Shown: piece after piece, positions 8,756-16,988 of the stretch | Layout of the letters: every line of letters begins with the position of its first letter | Position numbering within the stretch: the stretch's first letter is position 1 | NCBI GenBank assembly: GCA_025517485.1 | Contig: JAOPKB010000016.1 | Coordinates: forward strand, 1 to 64,000 | Source of the DNA: Natronoglomus mannanivorans | Lineage (GTDB): Archaea > Halobacteriota > Halobacteria > Halobacteriales > Natrialbaceae | Reading direction: 5' to 3' | DNA length: 64,000 nucleotides | Notes under the pieces: model-generated | Told to the model about the DNA's origin: nothing | What the model saw: only the letters and a program-made list of their open reading frames with translations | Databases searched by the model: none | Position numbers and translations under genes: made by a program

Positions 8756-9148
8756 ATGAGCGAGGACGAGCGCGATTTCAGTGCCGACGCAGACGCCGAT
8801 TCCCGTTCGGATTCCGACTCAGAATCCGAATCCGACCCCGACTCTCGAGGGGACTCCGAACGGCGTCCCGCTGACGGGGACGTGAGCCGAACGACGGCGA
8901 CCGACGAGACTGCCCAGGAGTGGGGTCGAATTCCGATCGACGTCGACGAGGGAGCCGACAACCGGACCGATCCAGCCGAGAGCAGTAACGACGACGATAC
9001 GGAAGAGGAGGTCTTCGGCCCGGAACCGAGTTCGACACCGATCGAATCGGGGGCGCCGTCACTCGAGAACGCGTTGTTCGTCGTGCTCGGTGCGATCGCG
9101 ATGGGTCTGGTCCTGTTTCGACTCGTTTCGCTCGGCATCGGCGGCTGA
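8756..9148 (+). CDS. Acidic single-pass membrane protein, haloarchaeal orphan family
   Basis: A 130-residue protein with an extremely acidic, Ser/Asp/Glu-repetitive N terminus (SDSDSESESDPDS) and one C-terminal transmembrane segment, NALFVVLGAIAMGLVLF. A short conserved-looking stretch AQEWGRIPIDVDEG sits between. The protein is probably tail-anchored with the acidic part in the cytoplasm. It resembles short haloarchaeal tail-anchored proteins of unknown function; I cannot name a role. A T-run at 8724-8730 lies about 29 bases upstream of the ATG and could be its TATA-like element as well as the end of pyk. Confidence 0.7.
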   Translation: MSEDERDFSADADADSRSDSDSESESDPDSRGDSERRPADGDVSRTTATDETAQEWGRIPIDVDEGADNRTDPAESSNDDDTEEEVFGPEPSSTPIESGAPSLENALFVVLGAIAMGLVLFRLVSLGIGG

Positions 9149-9177
9149 GTTGCCAAAACCTGTAGTTCGCAATAAAC

Positions 9178-9184
9178 ATTTAAT
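9178..9184 (+). promoter_or_regulatory. TATA box of the NfeD-like gene
   Basis: The box atttaat is centred about 28 bases upstream of the ATG at 9209, within an A/T-rich stretch (aataaacatttaat) that stands out locally. It suggests a leaderless mRNA. Confidence 0.6.
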
Positions 9185-9208
9185 CGGGGCGAGGCCTTAG
9201 CGTCTCAC

Positions 9209-9811
9209 ATGGTCGAATTCCTCGTTAATAATCTGCCGCTCACGCTGCTGGCCGTGGGGCTGGTGTTGATGGCGATGGAGGCCGTTTCTCCCGGCGCCCA
9301 TCTGATCGTGATCGGCGTCGCACTGGTCGGGGCGGGAATGATCGGGATGTTGTTCCCCATCGGTGGGCCGCTGGTTCTGGCCGCTCTCACACTCATTATC
9401 GGCGCGGGCGCGGCCTGGGTATACCGCGAGTTCGACTTCTACGGCGGGAAGGGAACCGCCCAGACCAGCGACTCGGACTCGCTATCGGGCCGAACGGGGT
9501 ACGTCACGAAGACCGTCAGTACCCGTGGCGGCGAAGTCAAACTCGACGAAGGTGGGTTCAATCCACACTACAGTGCCCGCACGACCAGCGGGACCATCGA
9601 AGAAGGCGAAGAGATCATCGTCCTCGATCCCGGTGGCGGGAACGTTCTGACCGTCGAACACCTCGGCTCTATCGAAGAAGACGAGATCGACCGCGAACTC
9701 GCTCGTGGAGCCAAGCAGACGAATACCGACGCCGACGCCGATGCCGACTCTGACTCCCAGCCGACAGCTGAGGAGACAGAGACAGAGACCGAGACTGAGA
9801 AATCCAACTAA
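9209..9811 (+). CDS. NfeD-like membrane protein
   Basis: A 200-residue membrane protein. Three or four hydrophobic helices occupy residues 5-75 (LPLTLLAVGLVLMAMEAVSPG, then GVALVGAGMIGMLFPIGG and LVLAALTLIIGAGAAW). A C-terminal OB-fold follows: LSGRTGYVTKTVSTRGGEVKLDEG and EEGEEIIVLDPGGGNVLTVEHL. This layout is the NfeD family. The adjacent downstream gene encodes an SPFH/stomatin protein, the classic partner of NfeD in prokaryotes, probably organising membrane microdomains or quality control. The last 30 residues are an acidic low-complexity tail encoded by short repeats. Confidence 0.88.
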   Translation: MVEFLVNNLPLTLLAVGLVLMAMEAVSPGAHLIVIGVALVGAGMIGMLFPIGGPLVLAALTLIIGAGAAWVYREFDFYGGKGTAQTSDSDSLSGRTGYVTKTVSTRGGEVKLDEGGFNPHYSARTTSGTIEEGEEIIVLDPGGGNVLTVEHLGSIEEDEIDRELARGAKQTNTDADADADSDSQPTAEETETETETEKSN

Positions 9812-9857
9812 TCTGTGTCTGTGCTTTCCACTCATATGTTAGAGAAATAAGGGAACG

Positions 9858-9865
9858 CTTTTTAC
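9858..9865 (+). promoter_or_regulatory. TATA box of the stomatin-like gene
   Basis: The box ctttttac is centred about 27 bases upstream of the ATG at 9888, so the stomatin-like gene probably has its own leaderless promoter besides possible read-through from the NfeD-like gene. Confidence 0.5.
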
Positions 9866-9887
9866 GGGTCCACTATAAGCTTAGATC

Positions 9888-11027
9888 ATGGTACTAGAGA
9901 CAGTCGTCTTACAGGCTGAAATCGGCCTGTTCCTCGGCGCACTCGGACTGATCGTCGTTCTCGCCGCATTGCTGAGTGCGGTCGAGATCGTAAATGCGTA
10001 CGAGAAGCGTGCGTTGACCGTCTTCGGGGAGTACCGCAAACTGCTCGAACCCGGTATCAATATCGTCCCGCCGTTCGTCTCGAACACGTATCCCTTCGAC
10101 ATGCGAACCCAGACGCTCGACGTGCCACGACAGGAAGCGATCACGCGCGACAACTCGCCCGTGACCGCCGACGCCGTCGTCTACATCAAAGTCATGGACG
10201 CAAAGAAGGCGTTCCTCGAGGTCGATAACTACAAGACTGCCGTCTCGAACCTCGCCCAGACCACCCTGCGTGCCGTGCTGGGTGACATGGAACTCGACGA
10301 CACGCTCAACAAACGCCAGGAGATCAACGCGCGCATCCGCCAGGAACTCGACGAACCGACCGACGAGTGGGGGATCCGCGTCGAGAGCGTCGAAGTCCGT
10401 GAGGTCAACCCATCCCAGGACGTCCAGCGTGCGATGGAGCAACAGACCTCCGCGGAGCGCAAACGCCGTGCAATGATCCTCGAGGCACAGGGTGAACGCC
10501 GCAGTGCCGTCGAGAAGGCAGAGGGTGACAAACAGAGTGACATCATCCGTGCACAGGGTGAGAAACAGAGCCAGATCCTCGAGGCACAGGGTGACGCGAT
10601 TTCGACCGTCCTTCGCGCACGCTCTGCAGAGTCGATGGGCGAACGCGCCGTCATCGACATGGGGATGGACACGCTCAAGGAAATCGGCCAGAGCGAGTCG
10701 ACGACGTTCGTCCTGCCACAGGAACTGACCTCGATGGTCGGCCGCTACGGCAAACACCTCTCGGGCAGCGACGTCAAGGACAACGGTGCCCAACTCGATA
10801 GCCTCGACTTCGACGACGAGACCCGCGAGTTGATCGGCCTCGACGACATCGCCGAGATTATCGGTGAGATCGACAAGGAAGCCGAGATGGACCTCGAAGC
10901 GATGGAACAGCAGGCTCAGGCGATCAAGGAAGGGAAGGATACGGCGACGATCTCCGATCCAGACGACGTTATCGAGGAGATGGACCAGGAGTTCGAAGGC
11001 CAGACCGACGGCGGCGAACCGAAGTAA
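9888..11027 (+). CDS. SPFH/Band 7 (stomatin/prohibitin-like) protein
   Basis: A 379-residue membrane scaffold. One N-terminal hydrophobic helix (about residues 11-33) is followed by the SPFH domain: NAYEKRALTVFGEYRKLLEPG, DMRTQTLDVPRQEAITRDN, VYIKVMDAKKAF and EWGIRVESVEVREVNP. A long heptad-rich coiled coil follows, with three imperfect repeats of the type RAQGEKQSQILEAQGD (about residues 195-245). A TTFVLPQELTSMVG segment typical of stomatins comes next, then a charged tail. It pairs with the upstream NfeD-like gene 76 bases away. The role is inferred as membrane organisation or quality control by analogy. Confidence 0.92.
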   Translation: MVLETVVLQAEIGLFLGALGLIVVLAALLSAVEIVNAYEKRALTVFGEYRKLLEPGINIVPPFVSNTYPFDMRTQTLDVPRQEAITRDNSPVTADAVVYIKVMDAKKAFLEVDNYKTAVSNLAQTTLRAVLGDMELDDTLNKRQEINARIRQELDEPTDEWGIRVESVEVREVNPSQDVQRAMEQQTSAERKRRAMILEAQGERRSAVEKAEGDKQSDIIRAQGEKQSQILEAQGDAISTVLRARSAESMGERAVIDMGMDTLKEIGQSESTTFVLPQELTSMVGRYGKHLSGSDVKDNGAQLDSLDFDDETRELIGLDDIAEIIGEIDKEAEMDLEAMEQQAQAIKEGKDTATISDPDDVIEEMDQEFEGQTDGGEPK

Positions 11028-11078
11028 GGTCGAGGGTCGGTTCCGTTCTCCTTCGGTCGGGTCTAACTAACAATCATT

Positions 11079-11094
11079 TGTTCTGTAACGAACA
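11079..11094. promoter_or_regulatory. Inverted repeat upstream of a winged-helix regulator gene
   Basis: TGTTC and GAACA flank a 6-base spacer (tgtaac) in the A/T-rich intergenic region, about 77 bases before the ATG at 11171 and roughly 40 bases upstream of a likely TATA element at 11128-11137. This is the position of an upstream activator site; autoregulation by the downstream gene is only a suggestion. Confidence 0.3.
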
Positions 11095-11170
11095 TCTAGA
11101 AATCACAGAACGAAATGGAGCGAAACCTGTTTTACCCCGTAGCTCTTTTCCCGTTGTAGGTACAGAACGC

Positions 11171-11788
11171 ATGACAACATCTGACGGGGTCGACGAAGAG
11201 AAGCGGGCGACGCTCCGACGGTTTGCAGCCGTCGGCGCAGCGTCTCCGCTCGCTCGCTTTTCGGATTCAGCAGCCGCCGACACGGGCGAAAGTGACGCCC
11301 GGGACGCGATCGCAGGCTACCTCTCGACGACGCCTGGCGCCCACTTCTCGAAGATTCGTGACGACCTTCAACTCGGCACCGGCGAGACCCAACACCACCT
11401 CCGCCGACTCGAGGAGCTCGAGGCAGTCGAGCGGTTCCGTGATGGGGACTACAAACGGTTCGTTCTCGCCGACCGGTTCGACGACTTCGAGAAGAACGCA
11501 CTGGGGTATCTCCGACGGGATACGCCACGCGGGATGTTGATCGAACTTCTCGCCACCCCGGACGCGACCGCGAGCGACCTCGCCGATTCCCTCGACGTCT
11601 CCGCACCGACGGTCAGCAAGTACGCCGGTGAACTCGAGACAGCGGGATTGCTCTCTCGCGAGGACGGGTACGCAGTCGAGCGCCCGGAGACGGTGTTACT
11701 GTTGCTCGTTCGCCACGCGGATTCGTTCGGTGAGCGAGCGATGGCACTCGCGACCGGGGCAGATGGGTTGATCAGTTACAACGGGTAG
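11171..11788 (+). CDS. Tandem winged-helix transcriptional regulator
   Basis: A 205-residue protein with two helix-turn-helix units. The first spans DAIAGYLSTTPGAHFSKIRDD with TGETQHHLRRLEELEAVERF. The second spans RRDTPRGMLIELLATPDATAS and LADSLDVSAPTVSKYAGELE. This double winged-helix layout is a common haloarchaeal regulator type (MarR/ArsR-like units in tandem). The ATG at 11171 is preceded by a T-rich box at 11128-11137. The N-terminal 40 residues (RATLRRFAAVGAASPLARF) look vaguely like a signal or hydrophobic patch but contain no clear membrane helix. Targets are unknown. Confidence 0.8.
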   Translation: MTTSDGVDEEKRATLRRFAAVGAASPLARFSDSAAADTGESDARDAIAGYLSTTPGAHFSKIRDDLQLGTGETQHHLRRLEELEAVERFRDGDYKRFVLADRFDDFEKNALGYLRRDTPRGMLIELLATPDATASDLADSLDVSAPTVSKYAGELETAGLLSREDGYAVERPETVLLLLVRHADSFGERAMALATGADGLISYNG

Positions 11789-11990
11789 CGGTTTCGTTTC
11801 TCGGTCTCTGCCCAGCCGTTCGAGACGTGATGTGACAGCGGAGACAGAAAGAAAATTATCGACGAGACGACCGATATGGTCGTCCCGAAGTCCGGGTCCG
11901 GGTGCGGGTGCGGATTCGCGGTCTGGTGGTCAAACGCGTCCCGACGAACACGTGTACGCGAGCCGATCAGTTCCGTCGTTTCGGACTTCT

Positions 11991-12224
11991 TCAGACGTTC
12001 ACTTTCCAGGTCGTACTCGAGGAGTAGCCCCACTTCTCAATCTCGACGTCGTAGTTGCCGTCCTGGAGTGCGGTGATGTTCGAACCGACCTCTTTCGCCG
12101 TCATACCAAGCTCCTCGCCGATCAGCCGCGACTTGAAGTACGTCTTCGTCGCGGCGTTGTTGCGAAGGTATTGAAGGATCTGTCGTTGCTTGGTCGTGAG
12201 GTCGGGGGCCATTGCGGTGCTCAT
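11991..12224 (-). CDS. Small winged-helix DNA-binding protein, haloarchaeal
   Basis: A 77-residue protein starting MSTAMAPDLTTKQRQILQYL. The segment LTTKQRQILQYLRNN, then FKSRLIGEELGMTAKEVGSN and ITALQDGNYDVEIEKWGYS read as a compact winged helix. The sequence is of a type found almost unchanged across haloarchaea (I believe the DUF7123 family). The longer frame from 12269 adds a Lys/Pro-containing leader that is not family-like. It is divergently oriented to the glycosyltransferase-flippase gene, and the shared intergenic region carries a 19-bp direct repeat that could be its binding site. Confidence 0.8.
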   Translation of the reverse strand: MSTAMAPDLTTKQRQILQYLRNNAATKTYFKSRLIGEELGMTAKEVGSNITALQDGNYDVEIEKWGYSSSTTWKVNV

Positions 12225-12258
12225 ACTTTCGAAATCGACATCGACCGCCTTAGGGGGT

Positions 12259-12277
12259 TTGGTACACACGGTTAATG
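12259..12277 (+). repeat. Copy 1 of a 19-bp imperfect direct repeat
   Basis: Reads ttggtacacacggttaatg. The second copy at 12339-12357 matches at 15 of 19 positions and is offset by exactly 80 bases. It lies 35-53 bases upstream of the small winged-helix gene on the minus strand. Confidence 0.5.
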
Positions 12278-12338
12278 GGCCGCAGTCTGGCGATTTTCGG
12301 ACGAATTAATGACGGAATAATCGATTGGGGTGGTCCTG

Positions 12339-12357
12339 TTGGTACGAGTGGTTAATG
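12339..12357 (+). repeat. Copy 2 of a 19-bp imperfect direct repeat
   Basis: Reads ttggtacgagtggttaatg, keeping the ttggtac and ggttaatg blocks of copy 1 with the same spacing between them. It lies about 91 bases upstream of the glycosyltransferase-flippase ATG. Confidence 0.5.
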
Positions 12358-12447
12358 TATTATTTCAGATGAAAGTTAGGATGTCGAGAACATTACCAGC
12401 CGTGGAGTCCAGAAGGTTCTTACGAGTACGAGTCCCACCCCGAGGCG

Positions 12448-14289
12448 ATGGCTAGCCGGTCGGTGGCTGTGAGCGTCGTCCTTCCCGCGTACAACGAGGC
12501 AGGGACGCTCCGGAAGACGGTCGACGTCACCCTCGAGACGCTCGCGTCGTTTCTCCCCCACGATAGTTTCGAGGTGATCGTCGCGGAGGACGGCTGTGAG
12601 GATCGAACACCGGAGATCGCAGCCGAACTCGCCGCCGAAGACGACCGGGTCCGCCACGTCCACAGTGACGACCGACTCGGACGCGGCGGTGCGCTCGAGC
12701 GTGCGTTTCAGACTGCAGCGGGTGAGACGCTCGTCTACTTCGATACCGATCTGGCGACGGACATGCGACACCTCGAGGAACTCGTCGAAGCCGTCCGTTC
12801 GGGTGAGTACGATATTGCGACGGGGTCGCGGCGTATGCAGGGTCGGAAGGCCGATCGGCCGGCATCGCGGGACATCCCGAGTTCGGGGTTCAACGCGCTG
12901 GTTCGGCTCTGCTTGCGGTCCGATATTTCCGACCACCAGTGTGGCTTCAAGGCCTTCGATCGCGAGGTGTTGTTCTCTGTCCTCGAGGACGTCGAGGACA
13001 GTCACTGGTTCTGGGATACCGAGGTTCTCGTGCGTGCACAACGTGGGGGCTATCGGATCAAGGAGTTCCCGGTCGACTGGACGCCCAGAGCGGATACGAA
13101 AGTCGATTTGATCCGTGACGTCTTCGGGATGGGAAGTCAGATCGGAAGAACGTGGTGGCAGCTGTCGGTTCAACCACGGATTACTCGGCGGACGAGCGTC
13201 GTTGCCGGGACGCTGTTGACACTGATCGCACTCGCGTTGATGACTGTCTATCTGGATCCTGCGACGGTTCTCGCAGAGATGGCCGCCGCAGATCCCGTCC
13301 TCGTGACGGTCGCAGGACTGATATACGTCCTGACGTGGCCGCTTCGCGGGCTTCGCTATCGAGATATCCTCGAGCGATTGGGGTACCGCGAGCGCGTTGG
13401 GTTCCTGACCGGTGCGATCTTCATCAGTCAGACCGGTAATCTCGTCTTTCCCGCGCGTGCGGGCGACGCCGTCAGGGCGTACGTCGTCAAAGCCCGCCGT
13501 GGCATTCCGTACCCGTCGGGGTTCGCGTCGCTCGCGATCGAACGGGTGTTCGATCTGTTGACGATCGCCGCGTTGGCGGGAACGGTGTTCGTCGGGCTGG
13601 CACTGACGGGTGCGACGAGTGATCTTCAGGCGGCCCTGTTCGGTTCCGGACCCGACGCCCAACAGAGCGGTCGCGTCGCGGTCACCGTCGCGGCCGGCGT
13701 CGGGGTCGCCGCGTTCGTCGCTCTCGGAGCGATTCTCGTGAGCGCCCGCAGTGACACGAATTACGTCCGGACGACCGTCACCCGACTCAGTTCGGACTCG
13801 TACGCCGATTACGTGGCCGAGATCCTCGAACGCTTCGTCGGTGACGTCCAGACGGTCGCCAGCGACCGGCGCGCGTTCGTAACCGTTGGAACGGCCAGTC
13901 TCCTCGTCTGGACGCTCGACGTTCTCGTCGCCGTCATCGTACTGGCGGCGTTCGGCGTCGACGTGTCACTCGCTGCGCTCCTCGTGGTCGGGTTCTTCGC
14001 GGTCAGTGTCGGCAATCTCGCGAAGGTACTCCCGTTGACGCCGGGTGGGATCGGTCTCTACGAGGGTGCGTTTACAGTTCTCGTCGTCGCGCTCACGCCG
14101 ATCGCCGCCCCGGTCGCCCTCGGCGCGGCAGTCGTCGATCACGCGATCAAGAATATCGTGACCGTCGTCGGTGGGCTCGCTTCGATGATCGTCCTCAACG
14201 TCTCGCTCACCACCGCCGTCGAGGAGAGTTCGGGGGTGGCCGATTCGGAGGTCGAACCTGACACCGACGTCTCGGTCTCGGAACCCTAG
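12448..14289 (+). CDS. Fusion of family 2 glycosyltransferase and flippase-like (LPG synthase TM) membrane domain
   Basis: A 613-residue bifunctional protein. Residues 1-230 form a dolichyl-phosphate glycosyltransferase-like GT-A domain: VSVVLPAYNEAGTL, VIVAEDGCEDRT, the metal-binding YFDTDLATD and DHQCGFKAFDRE. From about 250 onward there are seven or eight hydrophobic helices with the flippase-like signature ISQTGNLVFPARAGDAVRAY and the LPLTPGGIGLYEGAF motif of the lysylphosphatidylglycerol synthase TM family. The likely job is coupling sugar transfer to a lipid carrier with membrane translocation in surface glycosylation. A TATA-like ttcttacga lies 28 bases upstream of the start. The stop overlaps the convergent NTPase gene by four bases. 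Confidence 0.88.
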   Translation: MASRSVAVSVVLPAYNEAGTLRKTVDVTLETLASFLPHDSFEVIVAEDGCEDRTPEIAAELAAEDDRVRHVHSDDRLGRGGALERAFQTAAGETLVYFDTDLATDMRHLEELVEAVRSGEYDIATGSRRMQGRKADRPASRDIPSSGFNALVRLCLRSDISDHQCGFKAFDREVLFSVLEDVEDSHWFWDTEVLVRAQRGGYRIKEFPVDWTPRADTKVDLIRDVFGMGSQIGRTWWQLSVQPRITRRTSVVAGTLLTLIALALMTVYLDPATVLAEMAAADPVLVTVAGLIYVLTWPLRGLRYRDILERLGYRERVGFLTGAIFISQTGNLVFPARAGDAVRAYVVKARRGIPYPSGFASLAIERVFDLLTIAALAGTVFVGLALTGATSDLQAALFGSGPDAQQSGRVAVTVAAGVGVAAFVALGAILVSARSDTNYVRTTVTRLSSDSYADYVAEILERFVGDVQTVASDRRAFVTVGTASLLVWTLDVLVAVIVLAAFGVDVSLAALLVVGFFAVSVGNLAKVLPLTPGGIGLYEGAFTVLVVALTPIAAPVALGAAVVDHAIKNIVTVVGGLASMIVLNVSLTTAVEESSGVADSEVEPDTDVSVSEP

Positions 14290-14831
14290 TAGTAGGACGT
14301 CACGAACGGCCCGAACGCACACGCCACCGCCGTCGCGAGCGCTCCTCGACGGTCGGTCAACCCGTCCGTGAGCGCCCCAGCAGCACCCTCGTTTTCCGCG
14401 ACGTTTTCGGCCCCGAGTACGTCGTCCATCACCGGACCGAGTTCCTCACCCGATTCGACTCGGGTCGCGACGTGATCTGGGAGCCGGAGACTCGGCCCAC
14501 CGCCACGACCCACCGTCTCGCCGTCGGTCGCCGCCGCCCACATGATCAGGTAGAGTCCCGGCGTTCCCTCGAGACGGGCGACGCCGCCCTCGAGGCCGAC
14601 GCCGTACTCGCGTTCTGGTTCGGAGTCGGGTTCGCACTCTCCACCGCTCCCGGCCTCGAGCGCCCGGCGAGCGCGATTCTCCGCCCCCGTAATCGTCTCG
14701 GCGACTGATCTGGGCTGCTCGGCCACACTGGAGTCGACGCTGTGGACGGTGACGGTCGGCTCGAAGCGCTCGAGAGCCCGTTCGACGGCGGCGCGTTTCA
14801 CCGGGTTCGTACTCCCGACGGCGACGTGCAT
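14286..14831 (-). CDS. Inosine/xanthosine triphosphatase (YjjX/DUF84 family)
   Basis: House-cleaning NTPase predicted to hydrolyse non-canonical purine nucleotides such as ITP and XTP. The start MHVAVGSTNPVKRAAVERAL matches the family N terminus. The rest follows with SVAEQPRSVAETITGAENRAR and GVGLEGGV, then LYLIMWAA and GPVMDDVLG. I chose the ATG at 14831 because the family begins at this VGSTNP motif; an ATG at 14873 adds 14 residues. An acidic insertion at residues 61-75 (GECEPDSEPER) interrupts the core and looks like a species-specific loop. The gene converges on and overlaps the previous gene's stop codon. Confidence 0.85.
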   Translation of the reverse strand: MHVAVGSTNPVKRAAVERALERFEPTVTVHSVDSSVAEQPRSVAETITGAENRARRALEAGSGGECEPDSEPEREYGVGLEGGVARLEGTPGLYLIMWAAATDGETVGRGGGPSLRLPDHVATRVESGEELGPVMDDVLGAENVAENEGAAGALTDGLTDRRGALATAVACAFGPFVTSYY

Positions 14832-14878
14832 ACTCTCGTTTGCCGGGGAGATGGCTTGGAAACTGCGGCCCATGTGAT

Positions 14879-14886
14879 CCTATATC
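14879..14886 (-). promoter_or_regulatory. TATA-like box of the NTPase gene
   Basis: On the minus strand this reads gatatagg, placing a transcription start near 14857 and a short leader of about 26 bases before the ATG at 14831. Confidence 0.4.
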
Positions 14887-14960
14887 AATGTTCGGATTTT
14901 TCATGCTACTTTCGACGAATAACCAGTTTTCCGGCGCCGTTGCGCTGCAATTCCGAAACT

Positions 14961-14968
14961 CTTAAATG
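14961..14968 (+). promoter_or_regulatory. TATA box with BRE-like purines, probably for tfb
   Basis: The box cttaaatg follows cgaaact, a reasonable BRE-TATA pair. It would give a start near 14991 and a leader of about 54 bases before the tfb ATG at 15045. Confidence 0.45.
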
Positions 14969-15044
14969 CAGAGTGTCTGAACGGAGTAGGTAACGAATCC
15001 GTCCGGACGTTTTCGATCGGTTCGGCCGGTTACTCGCCATCGTT

Positions 15045-16058
15045 ATGACTAACGCATCCACACCCACCCGAGTACGGCGTAGCGAACAGGAGAACGGTCA
15101 GGAGCGCGAACGCCGACACCAGAGCGAACAGGAAGACGAACACGAACACGAGGCCAGCGATCTCGCCTGCCCCGAGTGCACCGGTCAACTCGTCGTCGAC
15201 GACGAGCACGGCGAGACCGTCTGTGACGACTGTGGTCTCGTCGTCGACGAGAAGTCGGTCGACCGCGGGCCGGAGTGGCGCGCGTTCGACGCCGCAGAGA
15301 AGAACAAGAAATCCCGCGTCGGCGCGCCGACGACGAACACGATGCACGACAAGGGACTGTCGACGAACATCGACTGGCGCAACAAAGACGCCTACGGAAA
15401 CTCCCTGGGCTCGCGCCAGCGTGAGAAGATGCAGCGCCTGCGCAAGTGGAACGAGCGTTTCCGGACGCGCGACAGCAAGGAGCGCAACCTGAAGCAGGCC
15501 CTCGGCGAGATCGACCGGATGGCCAGCGCGCTCGGCCTCCCGACGAACGTCCGCGAGACCGCCAGCGTCATCTACCGCCGCGCGCTCAACGAGGACCTCC
15601 TCCCCGGACGCTCGATCGAGGGCGTCTCGACGGCCTGCGTCTACGCCGCCGCCCGTCAGGCTGGCGTTCCCCGCAGCCTCGACGAGATCGCCGACGTCAG
15701 CCGCGTCGAGAAAAACGAGATCGCTCGCACGTACCGCTACGTCGTCCGCGAACTCGGTCTCGAGGTCCAGCCCGCCGATCCCGAGAGCTACGTTCCCCGC
15801 TTCGCGTCGGGACTCGAACTCTCGGACGAAGCCGAACACCGCGCCCGATCGCTCCTTCAGAACGCCAAGGAGAAGGGCGTCCACTCGGGCAAGTCGCCGG
15901 TCGGCCTCGCTGCCGCTGCCGTCTACGCCGCCGCACTGTTGACCAACGAGAAGACGACCCAGGCCGCCGTCAGTGACGTCGCGGACATCTCCGAAGTGAC
16001 GATTCGAAACCGCTACCACGAATTGCTCGAGGCCGAAGAGACGATCGGCGTCGCCTGA
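15045..16058 (+). CDS. tfb: Transcription initiation factor IIB (TFB)
   Basis: General archaeal transcription factor that bridges TBP-TATA and RNA polymerase. The N-terminal zinc ribbon has C42, C45, C60 and C63 (CPEC and CDDC). The B-reader/linker segment is VDRGPEWRAFD through GSRQREKMQRLRKWNERF. Two cyclin folds follow: ALGLPTNVRETASVIYRRAL and VGLAAAAVYAAALLTNEKTT. The first 38 residues are a charged, probably disordered leader. Haloarchaea carry several TFB paralogues; which one this is cannot be told here. Confidence 0.96.
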   Translation: MTNASTPTRVRRSEQENGQERERRHQSEQEDEHEHEASDLACPECTGQLVVDDEHGETVCDDCGLVVDEKSVDRGPEWRAFDAAEKNKKSRVGAPTTNTMHDKGLSTNIDWRNKDAYGNSLGSRQREKMQRLRKWNERFRTRDSKERNLKQALGEIDRMASALGLPTNVRETASVIYRRALNEDLLPGRSIEGVSTACVYAAARQAGVPRSLDEIADVSRVEKNEIARTYRYVVRELGLEVQPADPESYVPRFASGLELSDEAEHRARSLLQNAKEKGVHSGKSPVGLAAAAVYAAALLTNEKTTQAAVSDVADISEVTIRNRYHELLEAEETIGVA

Positions 16059-16190
16059 TCGGTTCTTCTTTTCACTCACCGATCCACTCTCGTCTTCTCC
16101 CTCTCTCGTTGACACCTTCACTGCTCGTTCTCATCCTCACCTTCGCTCTCGAGTCGACCGTTTTTTCTTCGTTTCACTCCTCGGTCGAGT

Positions 16191-16865
16191 ATGAACCTGA
16201 ACTTCGACTCGTTCGTACTCGCGGCCGCGACCGCCGACCTCGCGGACGAACCGCTCGCTCGCGACCACGCCGACATCGTCGAATTCCGCATGGACCTCGC
16301 CGAGGACCCGCTCTCCCAACTCGAGAAATACGACGGTGAGTTGCCGATTCTCGCGACGAATCGTGCGGAGTGGGAGGGTGGTGAAGCCCAGGAGGACGGC
16401 CGACTCGAGACGCTGGCCGAGGTGACCGCCCTCGAATCTGTCGAGGCAATCGACGTCGAACTGCAGTCGATCCTCGACGGTGACGCCGAGGAGGTGCTCG
16501 AGACGGCCCGCGACCGCGGAGTGACGGTGATCGCGTCGGCCCACGACTTCGAGGGGACCCCACCGCGTCCGGAGATGGTGCGGACGTTGACAGAAGCGGG
16601 TAAGTACGCGGACGTGGCGAAACTGGCCGTGACGGCGACGTCGAAGGCGGATACGCTCGCCTTGCTCTCCGCGACAGAGCAGTTGACCAGCCACGGGGAC
16701 ACCGTGGCGACGATGGCGATGGGCGAAGCGGGGAGTCACACTCGAGCCGTAGCGCCGGTGTACGGCTCGAAGATCGGCTACGCGCCAGTGGATCCCGAGG
16801 AGGCGACTGCCCCGGGCCAGTACGATTTGGCGACGCTGCGAACGCTGGTCGACGAGCTGCAGTGA
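16191..16865 (+). CDS. aroD: Type I 3-dehydroquinate dehydratase
   Basis: Converts 3-dehydroquinate to 3-dehydroshikimate through a Schiff base in the shikimate pathway. The conserved strand HADIVEFRMDLAEDP, the catalytic H118 in ASAHDFEGTP, the Schiff-base K144 in DVAKLAVTATSKAD, and the C-terminal GSKIGYAPV are all present. The 224-residue length is normal. DHQ synthase II, which makes its substrate, is encoded nearby at 17643-18821 on the other strand. A T-rich box at 16158-16166 lies about 29 bases upstream, consistent with leaderless expression. Confidence 0.94.
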   Translation: MNLNFDSFVLAAATADLADEPLARDHADIVEFRMDLAEDPLSQLEKYDGELPILATNRAEWEGGEAQEDGRLETLAEVTALESVEAIDVELQSILDGDAEEVLETARDRGVTVIASAHDFEGTPPRPEMVRTLTEAGKYADVAKLAVTATSKADTLALLSATEQLTSHGDTVATMAMGEAGSHTRAVAPVYGSKIGYAPVDPEEATAPGQYDLATLRTLVDELQ

Positions 16866-16988
16866 ACACGAACGTGACACTCGCTGGGGGTGTCTCCCCA
16901 GCCGGACGGGGTGAACGACGATCGTGAGATCACGACTAGTAAAAACGGGAGAATTAACCCACCCCGGTCGAGAGTAGTACGTATCGAT

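Noticed and set aside
7294..9156. 620-codon open frame antisense to pyk and the tail-anchored protein gene
   Set aside because: Spans two real genes on the other strand and begins with a Ser/Arg-rich sequence; no protein motif.
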